Source: Bolinopsis microptera (Eukaryota > Ctenophora > Tentaculata > Lobata > Bolinopsidae). From it: a stretch of DNA of 64,000 nucleotides. Under the pieces are notes generated by a model that was not told the origin of the DNA, ran no database searches, and worked only from the letters and a program-made list of their open reading frames with translations. Shown in pieces: positions 35,850 through 47,300 of this stretch. The stretch covers positions 11,065,983-11,129,982 of the forward strand of contig NC_087077.1 of the NCBI RefSeq assembly GCF_026151205.1, in the 5' to 3' direction. How positions within the stretch are numbered: the stretch's first letter is position 1; each line of letters opens with the position of its first letter. The position numbers and the translations under genes were made by a program.

Positions 35850-36318
35850 TCAGACCAATTTTAGCTTTCCCACTCTGAATTCTTTCCTTTAACTATTTAT
35901 TTCTGCGGTGATTTTTGCTTTTATTCTGTGTACTTGAGCGGGTCTGGGCAGTTACTTTTACAAGTTTTTATAAATTATTCATTTTAAGTCGTTGAGCTTG
36001 AGCTGTCTGGGGTTTCTTATGTTTTAACCAAGTGATAAATTTTAACCAATCATTCTGACATAAGATAAATTGAAAGTAATTTATTATCAACACAACGTGT
36101 TTCATTAGATTACTGCTTTCAAATTTAACTATAGCGCCAGGGATGAAGTAGTCATAAGGGCGCTGCTTATATAGAGCTGTGAAAATATTGAACAACAATT
36201 TTGACTTCAAACTCTTTAAAAATTATTCAATCTATCGTCTTTAAGGTGACTTGTTCTACTGAATGTAACCTCACGAGTAACTTGTTCTACTAAATCTATA
36301 CTAATCTCCCAGCATGGT

Positions 36319-39300
36319 ATGAATGGAGAATCTCTACTAAACCTCCTCCAACAGAAGCTGCTCGCACACCCAGATTACACACAACTCGCTCACAGACTCA
36401 AGAGTGATGTACAGACTCATCCCACTAGAGATGAACAGAGAACCATTCTCTCTGCACTCAGGTAATAATCTCCTCATAAAGACCCCCCCCCCTGCCCCCT
36501 TAATCTCCTTATAAAGACTCCCCTGCACCCTTAATCTCCTCATAAAGACCCCCCTGCCCCCTTAATCTTCTCATAAAGACCCCCCTGCCCCCTTAATCTC
36601 CTCATAAAGACCCCCCTGCCCCCTTAATCTCCTCATAAAGACCCCCCTGACCCCTTAATCTCCTCTTAAAGACCCCCCTGCCCCCTTAATCTTCTCATAT
36701 AGACCCCTCCCTGCCCCCTTAATCTCCTCATATAGACCCCTCCCTGCCCCCTTAATCTCTTATTCTTCTTATTGTTCTAGTCGGAATTTCTAATAACCGT
36801 TCGCGTTATTAGCTAACTTAAATGTGCTTACATTATTTCGGTTCTATCGGCTTATATTAGTAACACTATAATCTCTTCAGTAAGTATGATAAGGAGAACA
36901 AGCTGATAACGACAGTTCAACAAAGTCTCCTCTCCTTGGGATACCCCAACATATCCACTGCTGCTAGTGAGGCGCTGGTGACTCTGATAAAGAAAGATAA
37001 GAGCACAGTATTTGTTCTGCACCAATTCCTGAACCAGCCCCTGCCTAGTCCGCTCCGCTCCTCCCTGTACACTACACTGCTCAGTGAGGAGGCGGTGGGT
37101 GCTGGCTATATGGACGCTGTTAGGGACAAACCTTACTCAGCTCAGTCACCTCAGGTAATTATTAATATACTTTATCTGGTTATCGAGGGATTAGCTTTAA
37201 TGTTGAGGGAAATTGGTGCAGTGTGCTGTAAAGCTGTAAAATCAGCGCCATTTTAGTTCATATTATATAATATTTTGAGTTTTTGATGGTGGTTATTATA
37301 TTATTATGTAGATTGTTACAATCTAGTAACTTTAATTGCTTTCTAAAAAGACTGTCTCCAGGAGAATGTCATCAGAGAAAAAGTGAAAGGTTTTATCCAA
37401 AGCGTTCCCGGCTTTAGTACGTCAAAGTTTCTTCACAGTGAGAAGGGACATCAGCTAATGATCAAATCATTAAGGTGAGACGTCTACATTTATTACATTT
37501 TTATTCTAATTTTTATTTAGAATTTACCAGGAGTGTTGGTTAAATGTGCCATGTCTGATGTCATGGTGTGTGTAAATACACTACCCTAATAATATGTAAC
37601 TGCCATAGTAATGTAACAAATGTTATTCACCAGTTACTGGCACATACACGTAGGACGCCCTCTGGCGGATATTGACTACAAACTCATGATACTGGTAATA
37701 TCTCTGTCATGGGAAGAGGGGGATACGACAACTACAGTTACTAAAGTTATATCCTTGCTGGCTGGACTCTTTCACCTGCTGTAAGTTTGATTCGTTGTGA
37801 TGATAGCCTTTATTTACTTATTTTCTGTGTTTATACATAATAATAATATTAATATTAATATGTTGACAACATATTAATATTAATATTATTATAATTTTAA
37901 TATGTTGTGACTTCAAACTCTGCTATAGCTTATCTATAATTTGTCGCAAAGCACACAAGAGCAGCGATTTTACACGAATAATGTTGCATTATAACTTAAC
38001 TGCTTCATAATGGAATGTACATCGTCAACAACTTTGAGCCGTCAATGAAGATGCTGAACATCGTGTATTCATAATTCAATTGTTACTCCTTACCCAATAC
38101 AATACAACTAAAATATGATTACACTCGTTTTTCCCTCTTCCTATCATAATCACAACAAGTTCAAACAATCTGCTATTAACGATAACAAGTCATGTTAACA
38201 TATTAAATCTACATGAAAACAAATATTCAAGTTGACGTGTATGAATCTCACATTCTAAACTCTAATTTCACATTCCAATCTGCAGCCAGACGCTGAAAGC
38301 AGCAGACCCGACCACACTAAACATAGTGCTCCAGTACGTGCAGCTAGCACAACCTGATCTCAGCGAACACATCATGTTGCTGAGACCGGACATTTCCTCT
38401 TCTCATACCACGCCCACTGCTCAGCTCGTAGCTACTCTTCACGAGAAACTATTTGTGGGGTTAGTGTTTTAAATATTGGGTCAGTAAAGCGTCGTGACTT
38501 CTAATCCTGGCTCCAATTTGAATGTCTACTCTGCGTCCATTTCCTTGCCGTGACTTTGAATTGTACTTTGGCGGTGAACGTTGAATGTTGAATGTTTTTA
38601 CTAGTCCTACATATTTTTAAGTATGCTCTTTCCCCTAATAGTAACCTGCTATACTAGTCCAATATTGTTAACCTCCTCCTTCCCCCAGGTACCTCTCCGA
38701 AGCAGTGATCCTGTTCCTCCTGGACCAGTGTGTTATAGGTAGTGATGTTTCCTCCTACAACCCTCTCTTCTCCTTTACTGCCACCGTCCTCTGTCTCTGT
38801 TCTTCTGCTATTTCTCAGTGTAACAATGTGGGTACATACTCTGCTTACTTTTATTATTATCAGTCTGAAAAGTTGGTCCCTTTCACTTAGAGAAAATATT
38901 TTTATAATTCTGGTCGGTTTAACATCATTTATAAATATCCGAGCCCCTCACGTGTTGAATTTTGTCACAACTACAATAATCGATCATGTTATTTTGTATT
39001 GTGTTTTTACAGAATACAGTTGTCTGTTTGTCTAGATCTTAGCGTTGATTAACACGTGAGATGAGATTTAGAGAGATAAACTTTTGTCTTCAATCTTACT
39101 CTGGCTACAAATGTGTCATGTTGTCCGTATTTCAATATAACAAGTTGAAAAGGTCGATATTTAGTTCGCCAGATGGTTATTCTTACCCTCAAGTTCACAG
39201 CTCCATTTTGAAAAATGCTACAAATTGTGTTGTTTTATTTTGCTTTGTCCTAGAATTTCTGTTTTGATTCCTCTCGACAACGCCAATACTGAGCTGATTA

Positions 39301-42300
39301 TATTCGAACAACCAATCAAACCATCTTAAATGTGCTCTATTTCTAAGCTAAAGTTCTTAGCCAGATTCCGTCACGACTTATGACGGATATATTATATAGT
39401 GTCATTATATACATATGTCAAGATGGTTGTCGATTTATCATTTAGCCAGCCCATTGTTATGATATTGAATAGTTTTAAACCTGACGTTCCACTCAATGAC
39501 CATTTTGACACAAACCAGGTGTTTTCACGCTTCTAGACTTTAGTAGGGACTAGTGAACACTCTGAATAGTTTATAAAATTAATAGGCATGTTCCACCTTT
39601 ACCTTTATCTTTTTGCAGCTGCCTAATTTTTCGACGAGCTGGAATATTTTTATTTTTCAAGCTTGTTCTCTACTTCAAGTTATTATTTAAATTTACTGTT
39701 ATTATATGACCGGGCCCTCTGGTAGTGATTTAAACTCTCCACGTACTCTAGATGATAGTAACAAAGCTTTTTATCCTGTTTCTCCTCCCCTACTCTTTAC
39801 ACAGCCTCCCTCACCTCAACAACAGTACTGTGATGACACATCTTCAACACGAGGAGTCTCATGTCCTCCACACCATCATTGCTAACATCACCAACATAAC
39901 ACCAGTATCCAACACTTATCACCTTCCTCATGCCTGGAGATATTTCGTGATAACATGGTCCGTGTTTGTTGCTTTACTTTCCCTGTCAGGCAACTCCCTG
40001 GTCATGGTTTCTTCTGTCGGCTACAACGCTATAAAAGTAGACAAGATCTCAGTAGTGTTGATCAGAAACATTGCAGTTGCTGATTTGGGAAGCACCGTAT
40101 TGGTGATTATTCCAACTATCGGCAGTCTAGTGGCAGACCGTTGGATCTTCGGAACAGGAATGTGTTACCTCACATCTTACATGGTTTGGGTTTTCTCTAT
40201 CTCCAACAACCTGTTGATTGCCGGTCTGAACTGTAGCAAGTTGTTCTGTCTGATGTTTCCTTTTAGAGCTAGGTTAAGGACTCAAACGACTGGATGTAAA
40301 ATCGCCATTGCTCTCTGGGCGATAACAATCTCAAACTTGATATTCAACGCTGCTTTGCAACGTCCCTGTGCTTTTGAAACGTTCATTGACCGTTGTAACA
40401 TTCAAAGTTACACTCCATTTTGGGCTCGAGTCGACTTAGCCGCCTCCATAATATTCGCAGTTATCCCCCTGATGATAATCCTAATCTCAACCTTTAGTCT
40501 CTTCTTAATCGTCAGATCTCGGGGCAGACTCCAATCTAACAACATTGTACTCATACTTTCTGTCTCCATTGTTTACTTAGTATCTCTGGGACCCTTTATA
40601 GTTTACCAAAGTCAGACTCAACTCGAGGAGGGGTTCTATGCGTTCTCAGTGTATGTTTACTATGTCAGTACGATATCTAACCCTTTCTTGTACTACTGGT
40701 CCAGTGCAAGTTTCAACGAGTTTGTGAGGGAGATGGTTGGTAGAGTGAAGGTGTATTTTAGTGGGTTTTGTAGAGGTACTAGTACTATTAGTGGTGGGGT
40801 TGGTGATCATTCAGTGGGTGGTATGAGGAAGACAATTACTGAACGTTTAGCAATGTCAAGTGTGGTTATTGGTGACAACACTTGAGAGACTCTTCAGAAT
40901 TAAGAATATGTGTTAATTTCCCGACATTGTGTTAATTGCATTTTTTGTTTTTTTAGAACTGAATTTCAATTAGTGTTCTAAATTGCAAAAATTGTCATCA
41001 ATACAGGAATAACTTTTATCATTCAAAGTCATCCCTCAAACCAACACTAAAATTGCCTCTCAACTCTTACAAACCCGCTCAGGTCTCCTCCGCTCTCTCT
41101 CACATAGAACAACGTGGTATTGCGGTCACCACCAAACAAGTCCAACAATTCATCCAGATGCACTACATAGACTCTCTAGCTACTCAACTGTCCACTAAAC
41201 CGTCCCGTGTCCACTTTAACCCTAAACCTACCACTCTGGGAGAGGAGGCTCACTCTGAGACTCCTGATAACAGAAGGTAAGAGTTGGTGAGAGGTTGTAT
41301 CAGCTAGGGGACAGGGGTGATGTTTTAACCGTACTTTTTTAGTGGAGTTTCTTTGGCTGTTCTGAATCAAAAATCGAAATAATGGTACCACATTCTATAT
41401 GTTTCCCGTTTTATCTCCAAATGTAATGTGAGTCCCGGTAAGAATTATAATTAAACTGTAACGAAAATTCCTTGAACTACAATTAGAAATTAGAATTATC
41501 AGTTCGCCAAATATTCGATTTTAAAACATGACGACACTTTTTAAATGGTTTGACCTAGTCAAGGAGTTTAAAATCCTTATATTTCGTGAAGAAAAGTCTA
41601 GACCAAAATTCGTATTCTAAATTCCTGAGTTGACGAGATTATTAAATCAAAGTACCCTAAATCATAACATTACGGTCAGTTTAATACAGTTTACTGCAAT
41701 AACTTTGGTGCAACTTGTGCGTTATTATCTGCCAACGGAAATAAATCCTTGTTTTTTAACAGAAAAAAAATTTGCAGATTGTTGAAGGATATGGAAGATT
41801 TGAGGAAGAAGCTGGCGGAGGAGAAGAAAGAGAGGAATGATAAACATGTAGCTCACAGGAATGAGATGGCGATACTGCGAGCTGAGAACGAAGATTTAAA
41901 ACGACGGGTACGTCCTCTTCACTTGTTTTTAAGTAAACCTGTTCTGTGCAGATTTTTGATAAGTTGTAGTACTCGGTAGAGACGTAATGAAAATTGTGCA
42001 CTCTAAGACATTAAGAAGTTTCTAGATCATTGGAAATATTTTGGGATATATTGTTAGACACTTGACCCATCTTGGGACAATGATTAATTGTAGATGCAAA
42101 TATCTTCATTCAGAACATCTGTTACCTTGACATATATACCGTGCTGAATGTTTCTTACTTCTTCCAATGCATTCTCTTATAATTATATTTGGTAAAAATG
42201 AAACTCCGACTTGCTCAAAAACGTTATCCAAATATAATATGCCTTCTCCAGAGCTACGTATTTATTTAATATATTATATTGGTTCGGCTTCCCGATCTTA

Positions 42301-43180
42301 TGTCCTCATCTCTAGCTATTCTCACAGTTGAACGCTACAAAAGGACCCGACATCATAGCACCAGTAGTAGTAGCAGCACCTTTAGTAGCTGCCGCCTCCC
42401 TCCCTGCAGTTACTCCACCAGCTCCACCACCACCAGAGTCTATACCTGCATCTGATCCAGATCCTATGGACGAGCCTGAAGATGAAGACACTGGTGAGGA
42501 ATCTTTTGAAGTTAAATAATTCATCCATATATCCCATAACGACACGTGCAATCGTGCAATTAAATTTTTGGAATGAAATTTGTCAAAACGTCTATCACGC
42601 GTAAATTTGACTGTGTTTCCGAAACACTAATTTCTAATACTATCTAACAGTTAACTACCAGGTGACATCAGTGGTCCACTGACAGCACCTCTAACTCAAA
42701 AGCAAGTACAGAACCTCTGGCTGGACATTGCCCGGAATGTCATGCAGCGAGTTAAGCGGCTAGCCTTCAAGAACCCAACTAGAAAGAAGGAACTAGACAC
42801 ACTGACATTCTTCCTCAACAAACAATACGAAGAGGTTTGAGTTTACACTACAAATTTGTATGAAAGTTTTAAAATTATCTAATCTGTAAATTGCTTAAAT
42901 TCTCGGTTTGGTAAGCAGGGAACTTCTCATAGGATATAATATTATTTATATGAGGGACACTACTTTAACTTCTTTTCTAAAGCTTTTTCTTACTCAGGAC
43001 CGTGCCCGGGCGGAGATGGAACTGTTTGGAGGTGAAATGCAAGCGGAGGACTGGGACAACCTGTCGGAGGAGGAGTACTATGAGAAGATATACCAGATAG
43101 ACGTGTTTGTGGAGAAGTTGGTGAGGGAGAGGTTGGAGGAAGAAGCTAGTCCTGATGGTGGGAAGAAGAAGAAGAAATAG
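36319..43180 (+). CDS. Unrecognised 638-aa helical/coiled-coil protein
   Basis: Eleven exons join in frame: 36319-36461, 36881-37154, 37362-37474, 37634-37780, 38286-38459, 38689-38827, 41029-41276, 41763-41907, 42316-42493, 42662-42834 and 42998-43180. The N-terminal half (about 1-330) is leucine-rich and helical (LLNLLQQKLLAHPDY, then FLNQPLPSPLRSSLY) and could be an ARM/HEAT-like solenoid. Residues about 415-460 are a charged coiled coil (EDLRKKLAEEKKERND). A Pro/Ala-rich acidic linker follows, then a conserved-looking segment (LWLDIARNVMQRVKRLAF) and a Lys-rich end. I do not recognise the family. The acceptor AAG at 41026-41028 and the alternative acceptors of the eighth and ninth exons are the weak points; a split into two genes is possible. 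The 2.2-kb intron 6 contains a GPCR gene. The ATG lies 6 bases after a CTCCCAG acceptor. Confidence 0.65.
36465..36765. repeat. Intronic minisatellite, about 30-bp unit
   Basis: About nine copies of a unit like CTCCTCATAAAGACCCCCCT followed by GCCCCCTTAAT fill most of the first intron of the 638-aa gene. Variants have CTTCTCATA and ATATAGACCCC. Confidence 0.85.
37840..37892. repeat. AT-rich palindrome with 26-bp arms
   Basis: ATAATAATATTAATATTAAT and then ATGTTG is followed, after a single A at 37866, by its exact reverse complement. It lies in an intron of the 638-aa gene. It could extrude as a cruciform. Confidence 0.7.
39752..40885 (+). CDS. Class A (rhodopsin-like) G-protein-coupled receptor, orphan
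   Basis: An intronless 377-aa receptor. It has a signal-like N-terminus (MIVTKLFILFLLPYSLHSLP), several N-glycosylation sites before the first helix (NNST, NITN), and seven hydrophobic segments. Class A landmarks are GN in TM1 (SGNSLVM), an AVADL-type TM2 motif (IAVADLG), a Cys at the start of TM3 (GTGMCYL) paired with one in the second extracellular loop (IDRCNIQ), and NPFLYY (NPxxY) in TM7. The DRY motif is replaced: the TM3 end reads NCSKLFCLMFPF, with Ser-Lys-Leu where Asp-Arg-Tyr would stand. TM6 lacks the usual CWxP motif. The ligand is unknown. It sits on the same strand inside intron 6 of the 638-aa gene, and ATG follows ACTCTAG directly. Confidence 0.85.
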   Translation: MIVTKLFILFLLPYSLHSLPHLNNSTVMTHLQHEESHVLHTIIANITNITPVSNTYHLPHAWRYFVITWSVFVALLSLSGNSLVMVSSVGYNAIKVDKISVVLIRNIAVADLGSTVLVIIPTIGSLVADRWIFGTGMCYLTSYMVWVFSISNNLLIAGLNCSKLFCLMFPFRARLRTQTTGCKIAIALWAITISNLIFNAALQRPCAFETFIDRCNIQSYTPFWARVDLAASIIFAVIPLMIILISTFSLFLIVRSRGRLQSNNIVLILSVSIVYLVSLGPFIVYQSQTQLEEGFYAFSVYVYYVSTISNPFLYYWSSASFNEFVREMVGRVKVYFSGFCRGTSTISGGVGDHSVGGMRKTITERLAMSSVVIGDNT

Positions 43181-44351
43181 AACACTGTTGTTTCCGAGAC
43201 TGTTTCTTCTTGTCATTACAAATACAGTATGTTGCGGTGGTTTTAGGCCAAGAAACAGGATTACAGTTTATGATAATAAGTTTTTTGCGCACCGTAATTG
43301 TTTAAAACCTCTCAGATTTTTTCACCCATTAGAATTAGTTATAACTTGTTTCCGAAGTCAGTAAATCATATGATAACCACCCTTGTCCCGAACCCTGAAG
43401 GTCGCATTTTGTGACCCATTTAACCAGATCCTTTGTACAGATCATTGTAATTAATGTATTTAAGTTATCGTTTTACTTTTATAAGTTAAAATTTTATTCA
43501 CAATTAACAATATATATGTTCTCAGCTTCAGTAATTATGTCAGATTTTTAATCAGAGTGTGAAATGTAATGAGATATTTTAACATGTACAGAATTATAGT
43601 AAATAATATCGTTGATCAATATTGTTCTAGTTAAATTGTTTCTATTCAACATAATATTTTAGTTGACACAGTTGTTGAATTGCTTTTAAGTGATATGACA
43701 AAGCGTGTAAAATGTTCAGTAGAATAATATAACTTTATTAATATAACGAGTAAATTTGTTTCTCTATGTCCATGTAATCAATCTGAAAATTTAATTAGAA
43801 ATTCCAGAACTTCTACATTCAAAGAAATCGCTTTAAAATATTCAGAATTCATCCCGTCATCAGTCACTATTGAATTGCTATTAAGATAATCGCCGCATCA
43901 AGCTCCGGAGCCATTAGATAGCAATATGCGAATGACTGCCATATGTTTTGAAATTTCATTACTACCTGTTAAGTAAGGTATCAGATTCCCTAAACACGCT
44001 GTTCTCAGCATAACTTCACGAACTATTGGTCGTTATCACGTGACTAATGTAGAGGACCTCTATTGGATTGTTCCTGTCACGTGATATGGGAACATGTCCT
44101 TAGTTAGGGTGGGAACATTAGCCGTAGTAAAAACATGTGATGAATTGGGGATCAGTGTCCAAACTAGTGCTACTGTAAGTGCACTATATAATTATTTGAA
44201 AGTATTAAGACTTTATTTAAAGGCCCACAAATTATTTAAGTTTGACAAATAAGTTATTACTTCCAAACGAACTACTGGTTATCTTGAAATAGCGAGATTG
44301 CCTCAAACTCCAACCACCAACTAACACGCCCCTCTCTCCCCTGAAGGGACC
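43181..44351. other. Intergenic DNA before the RAD6 gene
   Basis: I see no gene. The region is AT-rich and ends in a pyrimidine tract (CCCCTCTCTCCCCTGAAG) five bases before the UBE2A ATG. Confidence 0.55.
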
Positions 44352-47300
44352 ATGTCTACCCCAGCTAGGCGGCGTCTCATGCGGGACTTTAAGCGTCTCC
44401 AGGAGGACCCTCCCACAGGGGTCAGCGCAGTGCCTACTAACAACAATATCATGCTGTGGAACGCCATCATATTCGGTCCCTCAGGTAACGTTTCTGTTGC
44501 AAATATTTTCTAGAAAAGCAAGGAAATAGAAGCTGATTCTGGGTACCAGCCAAACTTTTTGTTTGTGATGATTTTCAAGTTACACTTTTATGTGAATTGC
44601 ATCATGTAATAACACAGTTATGCCTGATGATGATATTATAATATAACTAGAAAACCCGTGGTCACAGGGAGGAAGCTAATTGTATTTTTTGTTTGTAAGT
44701 TCAAATCGCGTCAAAAAATATCCTACACAACCAAAGATACAGCCGATTAAAATGTTGCTCGCACTAAACACAACATAATATCAACAAAACCAATAAAAAT
44801 GCCGTTTTAACAATCTTTGCACGTGCACGTGCGTGTAGCAACCCTCGTTACCATGGTTACTTTTCAACCTTTTGCTTTTTACCTAATTTGCACGTGGGCG
44901 GTCGTACAGACAGCAGAAATAATTCTCTGAATTATAGTAGAGATACCTGGGGGGGGGTCAACATCATTTTACCTCATGAGGCCAGCCAAAAAAGGCAAAA
45001 TTGGGATGAGGTAAAATGAGGTAAAATGAGGTAAATAAATCTAGTTTTTAAAGCCTTTTTTTAGATACAAAAAAGGTTTATTCGAAGTCATTATACTATA
45101 ATTCGAGGCTGTGCATGGTCTCCCATGATATTGAATGGTTTATTAGGGGTGATGTGGTCTCTGGGAAGGGGCATTCCCAGTTTAACCTACTTACTCTCCA
45201 AACTTGGGGTAAATAAAACTTCGCATTATAATTATTATTTATGAAAAGAAAATTGAACATTTCAATTTCCATGATCCATTAGGATATTGTTAATAGCACT
45301 TGCTAAGTTTTGTAAAGGAATTAGCAATAACTTTAGTGTCACTTTGGCAGTTGCCAATTTATGGGGATATTTCCGCATTGCATGACATGGACCATTTAAA
45401 TAATATCTTAATTTGATATTGCGATTATCGAGTCACTCTGAAACAAATTGTGTCTAACTAGACCAAATGTAAACAACAGTTGTGCATGGAACTGGATTGG
45501 ATATCTACATAAATTTAGTCGAAATTGCATATAGTGAAAGGTCATTTCATAATAAATTTCTCATATAAACTCATACTTCATACAATTCTAAGTTCTTATG
45601 TACATGTTCAATGTTCATGATTCGCTGTAGAATATAGGGCGGTTCACAAAACTACTTTTCGTTCAAATAATTAGTTGCTCTATAGGGTCAGGAACAACCA
45701 AAAATTTTTTTGTGTCTCTACGGTTTCGTATAATACTGACTTGGGCCACGCCCATATTTTTCACCAATTTTTAACAGGTAAAATTATCTAAATCGTCAAT
45801 TCAGTCACGAAGGAGTATGCGAGGAGTTCTAAATGTGTGCTCCTCTAATATAAACAGTAGGAAATGATTAACTTTAGTCGAGGTTTCAGGTCTCTACAAT
45901 GTCAGGAAGTTCCTGCAGGAATTTTCGCATTGCGCTGAAGCGCAAGATTCACTGCGCCAAAAGCGAAGGTCGTAGAGACATGAGACCTTGACTAAAGTTA
46001 ACCATTTCATACCATTGCTATAAGAGTATGCCACTTTCAGAGTCCTGAACACACTCCCATATCTCTTAATCGTCAATTATATGAATTTTACCTGTTAAAA
46101 TATATCATCTTTAACTGATATAAATTTAGTTTAACACTGTTAGTTTTAAAAAAGAACATAATACTTCACACCTAACTAACGCACAATATGGTAATATAAA
46201 AAAGGAAGGTTTTCCTTGGATTCCAAATTCAACTTTGATTATATCCTGGCACTGATTATCATTTCTCGATTGTTATCCATTTTTCAATGCAGTCAGCAAG
46301 TTCCAATTTAGGTAGACTAGGTTTTCGCATCTTCATATTATGTTCAGAAGCAGGCCAGAAGGGGTTGTTACCAGAGGAATATCTTCTTGGAACAAGGGAA
46401 TTAATGAGGTCTTCATTTATTTGGGAAGTTGGTCGTATAGCTCCGGACAGTCTATGCACGGTCCCTGCACGGTCCATGCAACAACAAGAGAACACTCCAT
46501 GCACGGTCCCTGCACGGTTCCTGCACAATGAACACTTGATGCACGGTCCCTGCACGGTCAGTCCCTGCACACTCTCTGCACGGTCTATGCACGGTCCCTG
46601 CACAGTAACATATGAACACCGGCTACTAGCCGGCTAGTAGCCACTTTTGTAATAACAGCTCCTCAACTTCACATTACCAAACCGGCACTTAAAAAGTGGT
46701 CACTAGCCGGCTACTAACCGGCTACTAGCAAGACAATGATTACTCCATAGCTCGTCACTAACTGGATCAGCATAACATGACTAACAACTAACGAGGTCCA
46801 GTGATCTTTTGCTGATACGTCAAGACAAGATCAGTAAATAGCTATAAATATCGAAAAAAATTAGCTTAGAAATTACAGAGTACACATGCCTTCTTTACAA
46901 CTAACTCTTTGGCCTCATCTTTTTAAATCACTCATTCCCTCTGAAACAAGATAATGCTTAGGACTAGGAGGAACTTAGTTAACTTCTTGTATGATTCAGT
47001 AAGAGGAAAATTCGTTAGTAAGCTAACATTCTTTTGTAGGATGTTACCACTTATCATATCTGTAATCCAGCATAATCCCACAACTAGACTCTCTTATTCT
47101 TGAGTCTTGACAATGACAGCAGCAATGTACACTATTTTGATGCTCGGTCCAGGTCTCCAAGAAAACCTTCCTTTTTACATTCTCATATTGTGTGTTAGTT
47201 TGGTGTGAAGTATTATTTTATTTTTTTAAACTAACAGTGTTAAACTAAATTGATATCAGTTAAAGATGATATATTTTAACAGGTAAAATTCATATAATTG

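Noticed and set aside
36465-36765. Regular 30-bp repeats resembling a CRISPR array
   Set aside because: The units are contiguous without unique spacers and lie in a eukaryotic intron; it is a minisatellite.
46259-46637. Frames of 114-116 codons with repeated [13 protein letters not shown] peptides
   Set aside because: These are translations of the TGCACGGTCC minisatellite in both directions, inside a transposon.
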